From the NCBI GenBank assembly GCA_012927585.1, contig JABBOY010000038.1, forward strand, positions 1 to 34,751: a stretch of 34,751 nucleotides of DNA, written 5' to 3'. The stretch's first letter is position 1; each line of letters begins with the position of its first letter. The notes beneath the pieces are model-generated. The model was given only the letters and a program-made list of their open reading frames with translations. It made no database searches and was not told where the DNA came from. Shown here piece by piece: positions 15,762 through 25,345 of the stretch. The translations under genes and the position numbers were made by a program. The stretch is from Glaciimonas sp. GTDB taxonomy: Bacteria; Pseudomonadota; Gammaproteobacteria; Burkholderiales; Burkholderiaceae_D.

Positions 15762-17786
15762 ATGGGATTTACAGTCGATATCGACACAGGCGGTACATTC
15801 ACTGATGGTTTCATCACGCGCGGCGACGAGTTCCGCACGGTGAAGACACCCACCACTCCACACGATCTGACGATATGTTTCATGGAGTGCATCAAGGAAG
15901 CAGCCAAGGCATTCGCATTGCCGCTTGGCGACTTCCTTTATGACGCGGATATCGTGCGTTTTTCTAACACCATCGGCACCAACTCGATCATTCAGCGGGA
16001 CGGTTCCAGGGTTGGCATGATCGTCAGCGCAGGTTACGAAAACCTGTGCCCGACGGCCAGCGGTGACAACAAGCGTCCGCTGGTCGAGCCTAGCATGATC
16101 GAGCCGATCGACGAGCAAGTGAGCGCCACCGGCCAGGTGCACCGGGTGCCCGAGCATGGCAGCGTACTGCGCGCAGCGCAGGCGCTGATCGACCGCGGGG
16201 CACGCTGCCTGGTCATCGCCCTCAATCATGCCGATCTCAATCCTGAAAACGAGCAGTTCATCCGCGAAAGTATCAAGCGCGAATATCCACGCGACTACCT
16301 CGGTTCGGTTCCGGTGTTCCTGAGCAGCGACATCGTGCAACGCCCCGGCTATCAGGAGCGGATCAACACTGCCGCACTCAATGCGTATATCCACGGCAAG
16401 CTGACGCGCCTGCTGTACAAGGCGGGCGAGGATTTGCGGCGCCAGCAGTATCGCGGCCATCTGTTCATCGGCCATAACAATGGCGCGGTGGCGCGGGTCG
16501 CCAAGACGCGCGCGATCAATACCTATAACTCGGGACCGGCCGCCGGCCTGCTCGGCGCCAAGGAAATTGGTGCCTTGTACGGTGCGCGCTGCGTGATGTC
16601 GGGTGACATGGGCGGTACCTCGTTCGACATCGGTTTCGTCGTCGATGGTGAGCCGAGCTACGCCTTGCGCCCCGACGTGGAAGGCTTCAGCTGCAACCTG
16701 CCGATGCTCGCCATCCGCGCGCTCGGCGCCGGCGGCGGCTCGATCGCCGAAGTGGTCAATGGCAAGCTGCAGGTCGGCCCGCAATCGGCCGGCGCGCTGC
16801 CTGGTCCGGCCTGCTTCGGTCTCGGCGGCGCCCGTCCTACCGTCACCGATGCCAATCTCGTGCTTGGCTGGCTCGACCCCACCTTTTTCCTCGGCGGCAG
16901 CAAGACGCTGGACCTGGCCAAGGCTCGCGCCGCGATCGACTCCAGGGTGGCGCAGCCGCTCGGCATTTCGGTCGAGGAAGCGGCATGGCTGATCAAGGAT
17001 ACGGTGGAAGTGGATGTCGGCCGCGAACTGGCGGCCCTGCGCAAGGACATGGTACCGCATCCGGACCCGATGCTGGTGGTGTATGGCGGTGCCGGTCCTC
17101 TGCACAGCTGCGCCATCGCTCAGGCAGCCGACATCTCGACCCTGGTCGTGACGCCGTTCTCGGCCGTGTTTTCCGCCTACTCCTCGTCCCTGATGGATGT
17201 CGGCCACCTGTACTACCGGCGGCTTGACCTGGCGCTGCACAACGGGGCCGACCTGAGTGGCGTAGCACAGGCGATCGACGGCCTGCGCCGGCGCGGCGAG
17301 GCCGACATGCGCGGCGAGGGTTTTCCTGCCGAGAACGTGTCCTGGGAACTTGAGTTGATTGTGCGCTCCAACGACGAACGCGAAGCCAAGATTGCCGCAC
17401 TTATCGATTTCCATTCCAGCGCCACAGGCATTGAAGCGGTGCTCGGGCGGGCGCGTGCGCAGCTCGGCTGTGCCAGTGACGCGCCGGTCGTGCTCGCTTC
17501 GCTGGGCGTGTTCGGCAAGGCGGCTGTGTCGCATTACCTGCCACGCAAAGTGGCGCCTGCCACCAGCGCGCTATCGGATGCGTTTCGCTGCAAGCGCGTG
17601 GTCAGCCTGCAGCGCACCGGTGCACCGGTGGCGCTCGACGTGTATGACCGGGACAAGCTCGGCAACGGCCACCAGGTCATCGGTCCGGTCATTGTCGAAT
17701 CGCACCAGACCACGATGGTTATTCCGGAGGGATGGTCGCTCAAGGTTGACTGCTATGACAACGCGCTCATTGAAAGGATGAATTGA
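15762..17786 (+). CDS. acetophenone-carboxylase-like alpha subunit (ApcA-type, hydantoinase A/oxoprolinase family)
   Basis: This 674-aa protein of the HyuA/AcxA family has an ASKHA-type ATPase fold. In ATP-dependent ketone carboxylases this subunit takes part in forming phosphorylated intermediates. The N-terminal phosphate loop is VDIDTGGTFTDG. A second nucleotide-site motif is GDMGGTSFDIGF, followed by a Gly-rich LGAGGGSIAEV. The size matches the 70-kDa ApcA subunit of Aromatoleum. The start at 15762 has GGAG upstream, while an earlier ATG at 15714 lacks it. It opens a five-gene set in the order alpha, gamma, epsilon-like, alpha-prime, beta, with the next gene starting directly after its stop. 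The substrate ketone cannot be read from sequence. Hydantoinase or 5-oxoprolinase activity is less likely given the small zinc subunit and CoA-ligase neighbours. Confidence 0.85.
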   Translation: MGFTVDIDTGGTFTDGFITRGDEFRTVKTPTTPHDLTICFMECIKEAAKAFALPLGDFLYDADIVRFSNTIGTNSIIQRDGSRVGMIVSAGYENLCPTASGDNKRPLVEPSMIEPIDEQVSATGQVHRVPEHGSVLRAAQALIDRGARCLVIALNHADLNPENEQFIRESIKREYPRDYLGSVPVFLSSDIVQRPGYQERINTAALNAYIHGKLTRLLYKAGEDLRRQQYRGHLFIGHNNGAVARVAKTRAINTYNSGPAAGLLGAKEIGALYGARCVMSGDMGGTSFDIGFVVDGEPSYALRPDVEGFSCNLPMLAIRALGAGGGSIAEVVNGKLQVGPQSAGALPGPACFGLGGARPTVTDANLVLGWLDPTFFLGGSKTLDLAKARAAIDSRVAQPLGISVEEAAWLIKDTVEVDVGRELAALRKDMVPHPDPMLVVYGGAGPLHSCAIAQAADISTLVVTPFSAVFSAYSSSLMDVGHLYYRRLDLALHNGADLSGVAQAIDGLRRRGEADMRGEGFPAENVSWELELIVRSNDEREAKIAALIDFHSSATGIEAVLGRARAQLGCASDAPVVLASLGVFGKAAVSHYLPRKVAPATSALSDAFRCKRVVSLQRTGAPVALDVYDRDKLGNGHQVIGPVIVESHQTTMVIPEGWSLKVDCYDNALIERMN

Positions 17787-18116
17787 ATGAAGATCAGGAT
17801 CACTGAATATCTCGCCATCGACCTCGCGCGCGAGAAATGGCTCTGCCAATGCTGCGGCCACGAACTCGCAGCGGCCGGCGATAACTACAAGCACGGCTGC
17901 CTGGTGGCCGAAGTGCCGATGGAAACGGCGCATCCGCCGCTCACCGACGGTAGCTTTTCATTTACGCCGGACCCGGACTTTTGCCGCCTGCTCGAATTCT
18001 ACTGCCCTAGCTGCGGCACGACGATCGAGAACGAGTACCTGCCGCCGGGCCATCCGATCACGCACGACATTGAGCTCGATGTGGCGACGCTCAAGCTGCG
18101 CCATGGCGTGGCCTGA
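17787..18116 (+). CDS. small zinc-binding subunit of the ketone carboxylase (ApcB/AcxC-type)
   Basis: This 109-aa protein has two CxxC pairs, Cys20-x2-Cys23 and Cys73-x2-Cys76, which should hold one zinc. Acetone carboxylase AcxC and acetophenone carboxylase ApcB (about 15 kDa, gamma subunit) are small zinc-containing proteins encoded beside their large subunits. The start codon directly follows the stop of the preceding gene and AAGGA sits eight bases upstream, so translation should be coupled. Identification rests on size, cysteines and context. Confidence 0.75.
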   Translation: MKIRITEYLAIDLAREKWLCQCCGHELAAAGDNYKHGCLVAEVPMETAHPPLTDGSFSFTPDPDFCRLLEFYCPSCGTTIENEYLPPGHPITHDIELDVATLKLRHGVA

Positions 18117-18124
18117 GGATTGCC

Positions 18125-18961
18125 ATGAACTATTTCCGCACTCTTTCGCAAGGCGAGATTCCATCCCGGCCGCTCTGGCTGCCGTTCCTGGAAATCCTGG
18201 CCAGCCAGGTCGACGCCTGTGCATTGCCGCTGCTGCTGTCGGATGCCACGCGCTGGGCCAATGCGCTGCCGCGGGTCGCCAAGCTGGTCGAGGCACAGGT
18301 GGTGGCGGTCGGCTTCATTGACGAGCTCGGCGTTGAGGCGTTCGCGTCGATGCCCGAGCAGCCGTGGAGCCATCCGAACATGAACGCGTTGCTCGATTGT
18401 GTCGGCCGACTGGCCGAGACGGTGCGCCCGGCGCGGGAACTCGCGGTCGCCCTGCCGGGACCGGCGCGCCTGTGCCAGGCGCTCGGAGTGGAAACTGACC
18501 GGGCCGGCATGGAGCGTATCAAGCCGGGTCTGGTCAAGTTGCTCGAGATGGTGTGCGAGCGTCGTCCCGAGCTGGTGGTGCTTAATGAACTGATCGCCCC
18601 TGATTCGCCGGTGCTGTCGGGTGACTATCGGCGCCTGGTCAACACGCTCAAGAACGTGAGTGTGTATTTTGGGGTTCCTCTCGGGCTGCGCATCAGCGGC
18701 TACCGCAACGGCGTCGAGGCAATCGCATCACTGGGTGGCCTCAAGCTCGAGCACCTGATGCTCGGCGAACTCGGGCTTGATCCGGCCGTCGCGCTGGCCA
18801 CGCTCGCCGGCAGCGACTGGCGCAGCCTCGGCCTGCCGTTGGCTGGCGCTGCCAGCGCCGCGCCAGCCTTGCCGCAATCTGGCATCACCTGCTACTGGTG
18901 CTCGGCAGTGCAGGAGATTGATCTGGAGCTGGCCCGAGCAACAGGACAAGCGCTGGCCTAG
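18125..18961 (+). CDS. probable fifth subunit of the ketone carboxylase (ApcE-like by position and size)
   Basis: This 278-aa soluble protein has no signal peptide or membrane segments. It lies inside the carboxylase operon, 8 bases after the zinc subunit and 58 before the next large subunit. Acetophenone carboxylase has an extra 34-kDa subunit (epsilon, ApcE) needed with the core complex, and size and place fit that role. The sequence has TIM-barrel-like alternation (VVAVGFIDELG, LAVALPGPARL, ELVVLNELIAP, GVPLGLRISGY, EHLMLGELG), which recalls the uroporphyrinogen-decarboxylase superfamily. No catalytic residues can be named with confidence. GAGGA precedes the ATG. Confidence 0.55.
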   Translation: MNYFRTLSQGEIPSRPLWLPFLEILASQVDACALPLLLSDATRWANALPRVAKLVEAQVVAVGFIDELGVEAFASMPEQPWSHPNMNALLDCVGRLAETVRPARELAVALPGPARLCQALGVETDRAGMERIKPGLVKLLEMVCERRPELVVLNELIAPDSPVLSGDYRRLVNTLKNVSVYFGVPLGLRISGYRNGVEAIASLGGLKLEHLMLGELGLDPAVALATLAGSDWRSLGLPLAGAASAAPALPQSGITCYWCSAVQEIDLELARATGQALA

Positions 18962-19019
18962 GCCGGTAACGAATATCACGTCCCGATCAATTCGGACGAT
19001 CAAAATAATGGAGACGGAC

Positions 19020-21158
19020 ATGGGATTCAATGTAGGAATTGATATCGGCGGGACCTTCACCGATTTCTGTTCGGTGGGTGACGATGGCAACATTATCGTC
19101 TACAAAACGCCGACCACCCACTACGACTTATCAGTGGGTTTCATGCGCGGCATGCGCGAGCTCGCCAAGCGCTCGGCGCTGGCACCGCAGGATTTCCTAT
19201 CCCAGAGCCATGCCCTGCGCTATTCAACCACGGTCGGCACCAATGCGTTGATCGAGCGTAACGGTCCCAAGCTCGGCCTGATTACTACTGCTGGCTTCGA
19301 GGACACCATCTTCATCGGTCGCTCACGCAGCTGGGCCGATGGCATCCCGGTGCACGAAGCGAGGGACATGGCGCGCATCGCCAAGCCGTTGCCGCTGATC
19401 GACCCGGACATGGTGGCCGGCGTCAATGAGCGCATCGACTGCAACGGTACCGTGATCCGCCCGCTGTCGCGCGAGGACGTGCTGGCCAAGCTGCAGGCGC
19501 TGGTCGACAAGGGCGCCATGGGTTTCGTGGTCAGCCTGATGTGGTCCTTCGTCAACCCGGAACACGAACGCATGATCAAGCAGATCATTGAGGAAGAATA
19601 CCCGGAGGACTACCTCGGCGCGATGCCAGTCACGCTGTCGAGTCAGATCTCGCCCAAGGCCGGCGAATACACGCGCACCATGACCACCGTGGTCAATGCG
19701 TATATCCACGGCATCATGGCCGACAACCTGAACCAGCTCGGCAACGAACTGCGCGACGGCGGCTATGACCGCCCGCTGATCCTGGTGCACAACACTGGCG
19801 GTACTAAAAAGGTCTCACGCACCAAGGCCGTGCTGACCCACAATGCCGGCCCGGTAGCAGGCATGTACGGTTCGGCAGCGGTGGGCGCCCTGAGCGGCCA
19901 TCCGAATGTGGTGTTCACCGACATGGGCGGTACCTCGTTCGACATCGGCGTGATCGTCGACGGCCATTTGCATACGCACGACTTCATTCCTGTGATTGAT
20001 CGCTGGCGTACCAACATCCCCGCCATCGAAGTCAAGTCGATTGGCGCGGGCGGTGGCTCGATCGCCTGGATTAACGATCTGATGGGACGCACGCTCGAAG
20101 TGAGCCCGCAGTCGGCCGGCTCTATGCCAGGCCCTGCCTGCTACGACAAGGGCGGCCAGCAGGCGACTGTGACCGATGCCGACCTGGTGCTCGGCTACCT
20201 CAATCCGGACAATTACCTGGCCGGTGAAATGTCGCTCGACATCGAACTATCGCGCGAAGTGATCGAGAAGAACGTCGCCATGCCGCTCGGCATCAGCGTA
20301 CTCGAAGCGGCGCACCGGATTCGGCGTCTGGTCGATGCGCGCATGGGCCAGGAAGTATTCAATGAAGTCGCGCTCAAGGGCCACGATCCGCGCAAGTTCG
20401 CTGTTTTTGCCTGCGGCGGCGCTGGCGCCACCCATGCATGCGGTTTTGCACCCTTCATCGGTGCACGTACCGTGGTGGTACCGGCAGTGGCATCCGTGTT
20501 CGGTGCCTTCGGCGCATCGACCATGCAGATCCGCCAGGTGTGGGACGTCTCGCGCACGCTCAAGATGTTCCGATGGGATAAGCAGTCCTACCTGGATGAC
20601 CTGGAGTCCTTCAACCGCGTGGTGCGCGAGCTCAAGGAGCAGTCGATGCGCGACCTCAGGCTCGAAGGCTTCAGCGATGACCAGATGGAATTCCAGCTCG
20701 AGCTCGACATGCGCTACGGCAGCCAGTACAACCTGACCAAGGTGGCGGTGCCCCGTTTGCTGCTGCAAAGCGAGGACGATGCGCGCGAACTGTGCGACGC
20801 ATTCACCCGGCGCTATTCGGAAATCTATTCGCCGGAAGCTGCCTTCCCGGTGGGTGGCATCAATGTCGAGGGCTTCTACCTGACCGCTGCGGTCAACCAG
20901 AAGCAGCCCGAGTTCAAGCGCAGCGCTGGCAAGGGTCCTTCTGCCGCCGCGGCCCTGATCGGTTCGCGCCCGGCCTGCTTCGATCCGGCACACGGCCTGA
21001 CCGATACCCCGGTCTACGACTGGCGCCTGCTGGAGCCGGAAAACACCTTCCAGGGTCCGGCCTTGATTGATGCCCCGGAAACCACCTACGTGGTCGACCC
21101 CGGCTGGACCTACACCATGGACGCCTGGCGCAACGGCATCCTGCAGCAGAACCGTTGA
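19020..21158 (+). CDS. acetophenone-carboxylase-like alpha-prime subunit (ApcC-type, hydantoinase A family)
   Basis: This 712-aa protein is a second HyuA/AcxA paralogue. It is clearly related to the first large subunit: VGIDIGGTFTDF at the N-terminus, GRSRSWADGIP and the shared NAYIHG, TDMGGTSFDIGV, IGAGGGSIAWI and QSAGSMPGPACY. Two non-identical alpha chains in one enzyme are the hallmark of acetophenone carboxylase, whereas acetone carboxylase has a single one. GGAGA lies five bases before the ATG at 19020. The ATG at 19008 overlaps that site and is rejected. The beta subunit follows after 28 bases. Confidence 0.85.
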   Translation: MGFNVGIDIGGTFTDFCSVGDDGNIIVYKTPTTHYDLSVGFMRGMRELAKRSALAPQDFLSQSHALRYSTTVGTNALIERNGPKLGLITTAGFEDTIFIGRSRSWADGIPVHEARDMARIAKPLPLIDPDMVAGVNERIDCNGTVIRPLSREDVLAKLQALVDKGAMGFVVSLMWSFVNPEHERMIKQIIEEEYPEDYLGAMPVTLSSQISPKAGEYTRTMTTVVNAYIHGIMADNLNQLGNELRDGGYDRPLILVHNTGGTKKVSRTKAVLTHNAGPVAGMYGSAAVGALSGHPNVVFTDMGGTSFDIGVIVDGHLHTHDFIPVIDRWRTNIPAIEVKSIGAGGGSIAWINDLMGRTLEVSPQSAGSMPGPACYDKGGQQATVTDADLVLGYLNPDNYLAGEMSLDIELSREVIEKNVAMPLGISVLEAAHRIRRLVDARMGQEVFNEVALKGHDPRKFAVFACGGAGATHACGFAPFIGARTVVVPAVASVFGAFGASTMQIRQVWDVSRTLKMFRWDKQSYLDDLESFNRVVRELKEQSMRDLRLEGFSDDQMEFQLELDMRYGSQYNLTKVAVPRLLLQSEDDARELCDAFTRRYSEIYSPEAAFPVGGINVEGFYLTAAVNQKQPEFKRSAGKGPSAAAALIGSRPACFDPAHGLTDTPVYDWRLLEPENTFQGPALIDAPETTYVVDPGWTYTMDAWRNGILQQNR

Positions 21159-21186
21159 TCAGAAAAATAACAGGAGACAGACAGTT

Positions 21187-23256
21187 ATGAACGCACCCGC
21201 CACTTTTCGCTATGGCCGTGATTTTGAAGTAGTACAACGCCTGCGCCCGGAGCCTATGAGCGAGCGCGAACGCGCCGCCCAGGCTCTGGTCGAGGGTCTT
21301 GAGTTCGAGATTTTCCAGCACAAAGCCAGCATGATTGCGCTAGAAGGAAAAGAAACCACGATGCGCCTCGGCGCCTCCACCGCCATGCGCTGGGGCGATG
21401 TGGCATTCGGCATCTATACAGCACGCGGCGACCTGTCGGTCTGCGCTACCGGCATCTACCATCATGCGGTGCTATCGCAGCTGTCGGTGAAATACATCGT
21501 CAAGCACTGGATCGATGATCCGTCGGTGGGACTGAAGGAAGGCGATTCCTTCTTCTTCAACGATCCCTTCTACGGCGGCGTACACAACGCCGACATGGGC
21601 TTGACCATTCCGGTGTTCGACGACGGTGAGCTGGTGTGCTTCATCGGCGCGGCGGTGCATACCGGCGAGTGCGGCGGCTCCGAGCCGGGCGGCATGGTCA
21701 ACGGCGCGAAGTCGCGCTACGACGAAGGACTGCTGGTACCACCAATTAAGATCGGCGAAAACTTCGTGCTCAAGGAAGACCTGCTGGCCATGCTCTCGAA
21801 CATGACCCGCGATCCGCGCACCATGATTCTGGACATCAAGGCCCGACTCGCCGCATGCCGTATTGCCGAGCGACGCGTCAAGGAAATCATCGCCGAGAAA
21901 GGCGCCGATTTCTATGTGGGGGCCCTGCGCCGCGTACTGCAGGTGACAGGCGAAGCGGCGCGCAAGAAGGTCGCCTTAATTAACGACGGCGTGTATCGGC
22001 AGCCGCGTTTCATGGACACCACTGGACCGGAAGATGCGCTGCTGAAAATCAACCTGACCGTGATCAAGAAGGGCGACAAGATCAAGCTGTGTTTCGAAGG
22101 CTCCTCGCCTGCGATTCCGGACCGCCCGGTCAACAGTTATTTCCAGGGCATCATCGGGCTGTCGATGGTGTACTTCTGCGGCTGGTTCTTCAACGACCTG
22201 CCGGCCAATAACGGCCTGCTCGAAGCGATCGAGTGGGAGTTTCCGGAAGATACCTTCATCAACGCTAAGGGCGACATGCCGATATCGTATGCGCCGGCCA
22301 CCCAGGTCGCGTTCACGCAGGGCATGTTCATGTGCGGCGCACGCATGATGTATGCACTGGAAGCGAACCGGGCCGTGGGCTGCTGGTATTCCGGTTTCGC
22401 GGTGACGCCGTTCGGTGGCTTCAATCAGTGGGGTGAGCCGATCGCCGACATCACGCCGGAGATCAACGCGACCGGTGCCGGGGCCCGTCCCGACGCCGAC
22501 GGGGTCGACGCGGCTGGCGCCTTCTTCGCCACCATGAGCGACTGCGGCGACATCGAATCGATGGAAGCAGACCGCCCCTTCGTCTACCTGTTCCGTAATT
22601 TCTTCAATAACTCCTATGGTCACGGCAAGTTCCGCGGCGGCTCGGGCGTGGGCTACGGCGTGATGGTGCACGGCGTGCCCTGGCTGGCAATTGGCGGCAT
22701 GGGTTTCGGCACGCGCTTCCCCGCCACGCTCGGCATTTTCGGCGGGCGCGCCTCGCCGCCGGTGTTTGTCCAGTCTGTGCGCGGCAGTAACATGAAGCAG
22801 TTGATGGGCGAAGGCTCCGACCTGCCACGCAACATGGGGCAATTGTACGAGGACAGCGCCGTCGAGACCGGCCAGCGCACGCTCGGCCATGTCAGTTCGG
22901 CGCCACAGATGTATAGCGAGGGCGACACGATGTACGTACCGGTGCTCGGCGGCGCCGGTTACGGCGATGTGCTCGAGCGCGAACCGGAACGTGTGATTGC
23001 CGACCTGCGGCGCAACCTGGTCAGTCCTTGGGCCGCGCAAAACATCTACAAGGTAGCCTTCGAGCAGGACAGCCTGCGGCTCGATATGAGCGCGACCGCA
23101 GCCCTGCGCGCGACAGCCAGGGATGAGCGCAAAAAGGCCGGCAAGCCGTATGCGGAATTCATAGAAATCTGGTCCCAGCTGCGGCCTCCTCCGGAGGTGC
23201 TGCGCTACTACGGTGCCTATCCCGATCCGGCTGCCAAGCCGGCCGGGGCCGCATGA
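21187..23256 (+). CDS. acetophenone-carboxylase-like beta subunit (ApcD-type, hydantoinase B family)
   Basis: This 689-aa HyuB/AcxB-family protein has the size of the 75-kDa ApcD subunit. In acetone and acetophenone carboxylases this subunit is thought to carry the carboxylation site. Family features include an N-terminal KASMIALEGKETTMRLGAS region, FFFNDPFYGGVHNADMG, the HTGECGGSEPGGM segment and the C-terminal Gly-rich GKFRGGSGVGYGV, which is typical of HyuB. AGGAGA precedes the ATG at 21187. Upstream frame extension would run back into the previous gene. The stop region overlaps the ribosome-binding region of the CoA ligase, so the operon continues. Confidence 0.87.
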   Translation: MNAPATFRYGRDFEVVQRLRPEPMSERERAAQALVEGLEFEIFQHKASMIALEGKETTMRLGASTAMRWGDVAFGIYTARGDLSVCATGIYHHAVLSQLSVKYIVKHWIDDPSVGLKEGDSFFFNDPFYGGVHNADMGLTIPVFDDGELVCFIGAAVHTGECGGSEPGGMVNGAKSRYDEGLLVPPIKIGENFVLKEDLLAMLSNMTRDPRTMILDIKARLAACRIAERRVKEIIAEKGADFYVGALRRVLQVTGEAARKKVALINDGVYRQPRFMDTTGPEDALLKINLTVIKKGDKIKLCFEGSSPAIPDRPVNSYFQGIIGLSMVYFCGWFFNDLPANNGLLEAIEWEFPEDTFINAKGDMPISYAPATQVAFTQGMFMCGARMMYALEANRAVGCWYSGFAVTPFGGFNQWGEPIADITPEINATGAGARPDADGVDAAGAFFATMSDCGDIESMEADRPFVYLFRNFFNNSYGHGKFRGGSGVGYGVMVHGVPWLAIGGMGFGTRFPATLGIFGGRASPPVFVQSVRGSNMKQLMGEGSDLPRNMGQLYEDSAVETGQRTLGHVSSAPQMYSEGDTMYVPVLGGAGYGDVLEREPERVIADLRRNLVSPWAAQNIYKVAFEQDSLRLDMSATAALRATARDERKKAGKPYAEFIEIWSQLRPPPEVLRYYGAYPDPAAKPAGAA

Positions 23257-23267
23257 GGAGAGTGCAT

Positions 23268-24896
23268 ATGCAGCCATTATCACTTGCCTTGCCGCGCGAA
23301 CGCACCATTCATCAGGTGCTAGAACAGCGCGCGGCCCTGCACGGCGAAGCGACCTTCTTCTGGTTCCGCGACCAGGCCTTTAGCTACGCCGGCCTGGACC
23401 GGATGGCCGCCTCGGTGGCCAAGGGTCTGCAGGGGGTCGGCGTGGCCAAGGGCGAGCGGGTCGCGGTCATGCTGTCCAACCGTCCCGAGTTCCTGGGCGC
23501 CTGGTTCGGTCTGTCCAAGATCGGCGCACTTGAGGTGCCGATCAATACTGCGCACCGCGGCTACCTGCTGTCCTACCTACTCAATCAGGCCGCGTGCAGC
23601 GTGCTGATCGTGCAGAAGGCCTTCCTTCCTTGCGTCGAGGAAGTCTGCAAGGACCTCACCAGCCTGCGTCACATGGTGGTGCTCGACATGGAGGAGGGGC
23701 TACCCAGCCTGCCCGGCATCACGCTGCACCACTACAGCGAGCTGGTGGCCGGGGGCCAGGATTACGTGCCGGCCGACGTAGGCTGGAGCGATCCGCTGGG
23801 CATCATGTTTACCTCGGGAACCACGGGGCCGTCCAAGGGAGCGGTGCTGCCGCAGAACTATGCGGTTCATACCGCCGAGATCATCGCCGGCATTGCCGGC
23901 TATGGCCCGGACGACTGCCTGTACAACGCGCTGCCCCTGTTTCACGGCAACGCCAAGCTGCTCTCGACCATGCCGGCACTGTATTCGGGCGCGACGATGG
24001 TATTGGCCGAACGCTTTTCCGCCAGCCAGTTCTGGGACGAGGTGGCGCGCTACGGCTGTACCGAATTCAACTATATCGGCAGCATTTTGTCAATCCTGCT
24101 CAAGGCCGCTCCGCGCGCCGACGATCATGCCAACAGCTTGCGCGTGTTGGTCGGCGCCGGCGCCAGCCCCGAGGTGTACAAGGCGTTCGAACAGCGCTTC
24201 GGGGTGACCCTGATCGAGGGCTACGGCATGAACGAGATCGGGTTGCCGCTGATGAGCCGTCCGGGCGCCCGCAAGCCTGGCAGCTGCGGCAAGCCGCATC
24301 CGGACTACGAGGTGATGGTGGTGGACGACGAAGGCCGGCAGGTGGTCGACGGTACTCCTGGCGAACTGCTGGTGCGACCCAATAAGCCGTGGTCCATGCT
24401 GCTCGAGTATTACGGGATGCCGGACAAGACGGTGGAGGCCTGGCAAGGCCTGTGGTTCCATACCGGCGACTACCTGCTCAAGGACGGCGAAGGCTTCTAT
24501 CATTTCGTCGACCGCAAGAAAGATGCGATCCGCCGGCGCGGCGAAAACATCAGTTCCTACGAGGTCGAACGGATAGTCATGAGCCATCCGCAGGTACAGG
24601 AGGCGGCGGCAACGCCGGTCCGTTCCGATCTGGGCGAGGACGAGATCATGGTCACGGTGGTGGCGCGTGTTGGTGCCAGCCTGTCGGCCGAGGCACTGAT
24701 CGTGCACTGCGAAACGATGATGGCCAAATTCATGGTGCCGCGCTATGTGCGTTTCGTCGCAGTCCTGCCCAAGACCCCGACCGAAAAAGTCCAGAAATTC
24801 GTCATCCGGGAACAAGGTGTTACCGCCGATACCTGGGATCGCGAATCACCTGCCCAATCAGTCCACAGCGTCAACCATCCGGAAGCGAGCGCTTGA
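23268..24896 (+). CDS. AMP-forming acyl-CoA synthetase (benzoylacetate-CoA ligase-like)
   Basis: This 542-aa ANL-superfamily ligase activates a carboxylic acid with ATP and CoA. The phosphate-binding motif TSGTTGPSKG is at 182-191, followed by GYGMNEIG, WFHTGDYLLKDGEG and the hinge-region DRKKDAIRRRGENIS. The C-terminal catalytic Lys lies in TPTEKVQK. Placed directly after the carboxylase genes it should act on the beta-keto acid they make, as Bal does in Aromatoleum. GAGGAGAG with good spacing selects 23268. An ATG at 23253 overlaps the previous stop. CaiC-like ligases are close relatives, so substrate specificity remains open. Confidence 0.88.
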   Translation: MQPLSLALPRERTIHQVLEQRAALHGEATFFWFRDQAFSYAGLDRMAASVAKGLQGVGVAKGERVAVMLSNRPEFLGAWFGLSKIGALEVPINTAHRGYLLSYLLNQAACSVLIVQKAFLPCVEEVCKDLTSLRHMVVLDMEEGLPSLPGITLHHYSELVAGGQDYVPADVGWSDPLGIMFTSGTTGPSKGAVLPQNYAVHTAEIIAGIAGYGPDDCLYNALPLFHGNAKLLSTMPALYSGATMVLAERFSASQFWDEVARYGCTEFNYIGSILSILLKAAPRADDHANSLRVLVGAGASPEVYKAFEQRFGVTLIEGYGMNEIGLPLMSRPGARKPGSCGKPHPDYEVMVVDDEGRQVVDGTPGELLVRPNKPWSMLLEYYGMPDKTVEAWQGLWFHTGDYLLKDGEGFYHFVDRKKDAIRRRGENISSYEVERIVMSHPQVQEAAATPVRSDLGEDEIMVTVVARVGASLSAEALIVHCETMMAKFMVPRYVRFVAVLPKTPTEKVQKFVIREQGVTADTWDRESPAQSVHSVNHPEASA

Positions 24897-25345
24897 TGAC
24901 AACTATTTCCATTCAGAGGAACGAGCAGCCGCATCACCAGCCGCTGCCTCCCGTGGCTCCTGACCTGTTCCAGGCGCTACCGGACCAGTCTGGCCTGGTG
25001 GGCGCCTATTGCTGCCAGTGCGAACGGCACTTCTTTCCTTTGATAAATCAGTGTTCCAGCTGTTACGGCCCGCTCGAGCGGCGCCTGTTCGGCGAGCGCG
25101 GCAATATCTACAGCTGGACCGTGGTGCGCACCAAGGCCCCGTTTGCGTTGCCCGAACCGTATGCGGTCGGCTACATCGACCTAGCCGATTTACCGCTGCG
25201 GGTGTTTTGCTTGCTCGACCCTGAGGCCACCGCCGACTTGACGGTGGGTGCAGCGGTCAGCCTCAAGGCGATGTCTTTGGGTGTCAACGCTAGCGGTGCG
25301 CCCTGCGTGCGTCCGGTGTACTGCCTGACGCGGGAGGCAGCATGA
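24896..25345 (+). CDS. DUF35 zinc-ribbon/OB-fold protein, thiolase partner
   Basis: This 149-aa protein has an N-terminal zinc ribbon, Cys39-x2-Cys42 and Cys53-x2-Cys56, and a C-terminal OB-fold segment (GNIYSWTVVRTK, EPYAVGYIDL). DUF35 proteins form complexes with thiolase-like enzymes. BbsA with BbsB in anaerobic toluene degradation is a characterised example. Its ATG overlaps the stop of the ligase gene by one base (TGATG) and its own stop overlaps the start of the thiolase gene (ATGA). That is strong evidence for coupled translation and a stoichiometric complex. Confidence 0.88.
   Translation: MTTISIQRNEQPHHQPLPPVAPDLFQALPDQSGLVGAYCCQCERHFFPLINQCSSCYGPLERRLFGERGNIYSWTVVRTKAPFALPEPYAVGYIDLADLPLRVFCLLDPEATADLTVGAAVSLKAMSLGVNASGAPCVRPVYCLTREAA

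Noticed and set aside
15738-17534. 598-codon open frame on the minus strand
   Set aside because: It is antisense to the carboxylase alpha gene, which has family motifs and a ribosome-binding site. High G+C in the sense codons leaves the opposite frame free of stops.
15762-23256. True hydantoinase or 5-oxoprolinase operon
   Set aside because: Two non-identical alpha chains, a small zinc subunit, a CoA ligase and a thiolase in one operon fit ketone carboxylation, not amide-ring opening.
15762-23256. Three-subunit acetone carboxylase (AcxABC)
   Set aside because: Acetone carboxylase has one alpha-type chain and three subunits. Five subunits with two alpha paralogues match the acetophenone type. 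Acetone as a substrate is still possible.
21976-23283. 435-codon open frame on the minus strand
   Set aside because: It is antisense to the HyuB-type beta subunit, with no family resemblance, and His/Arg-rich composition typical of shadow frames.
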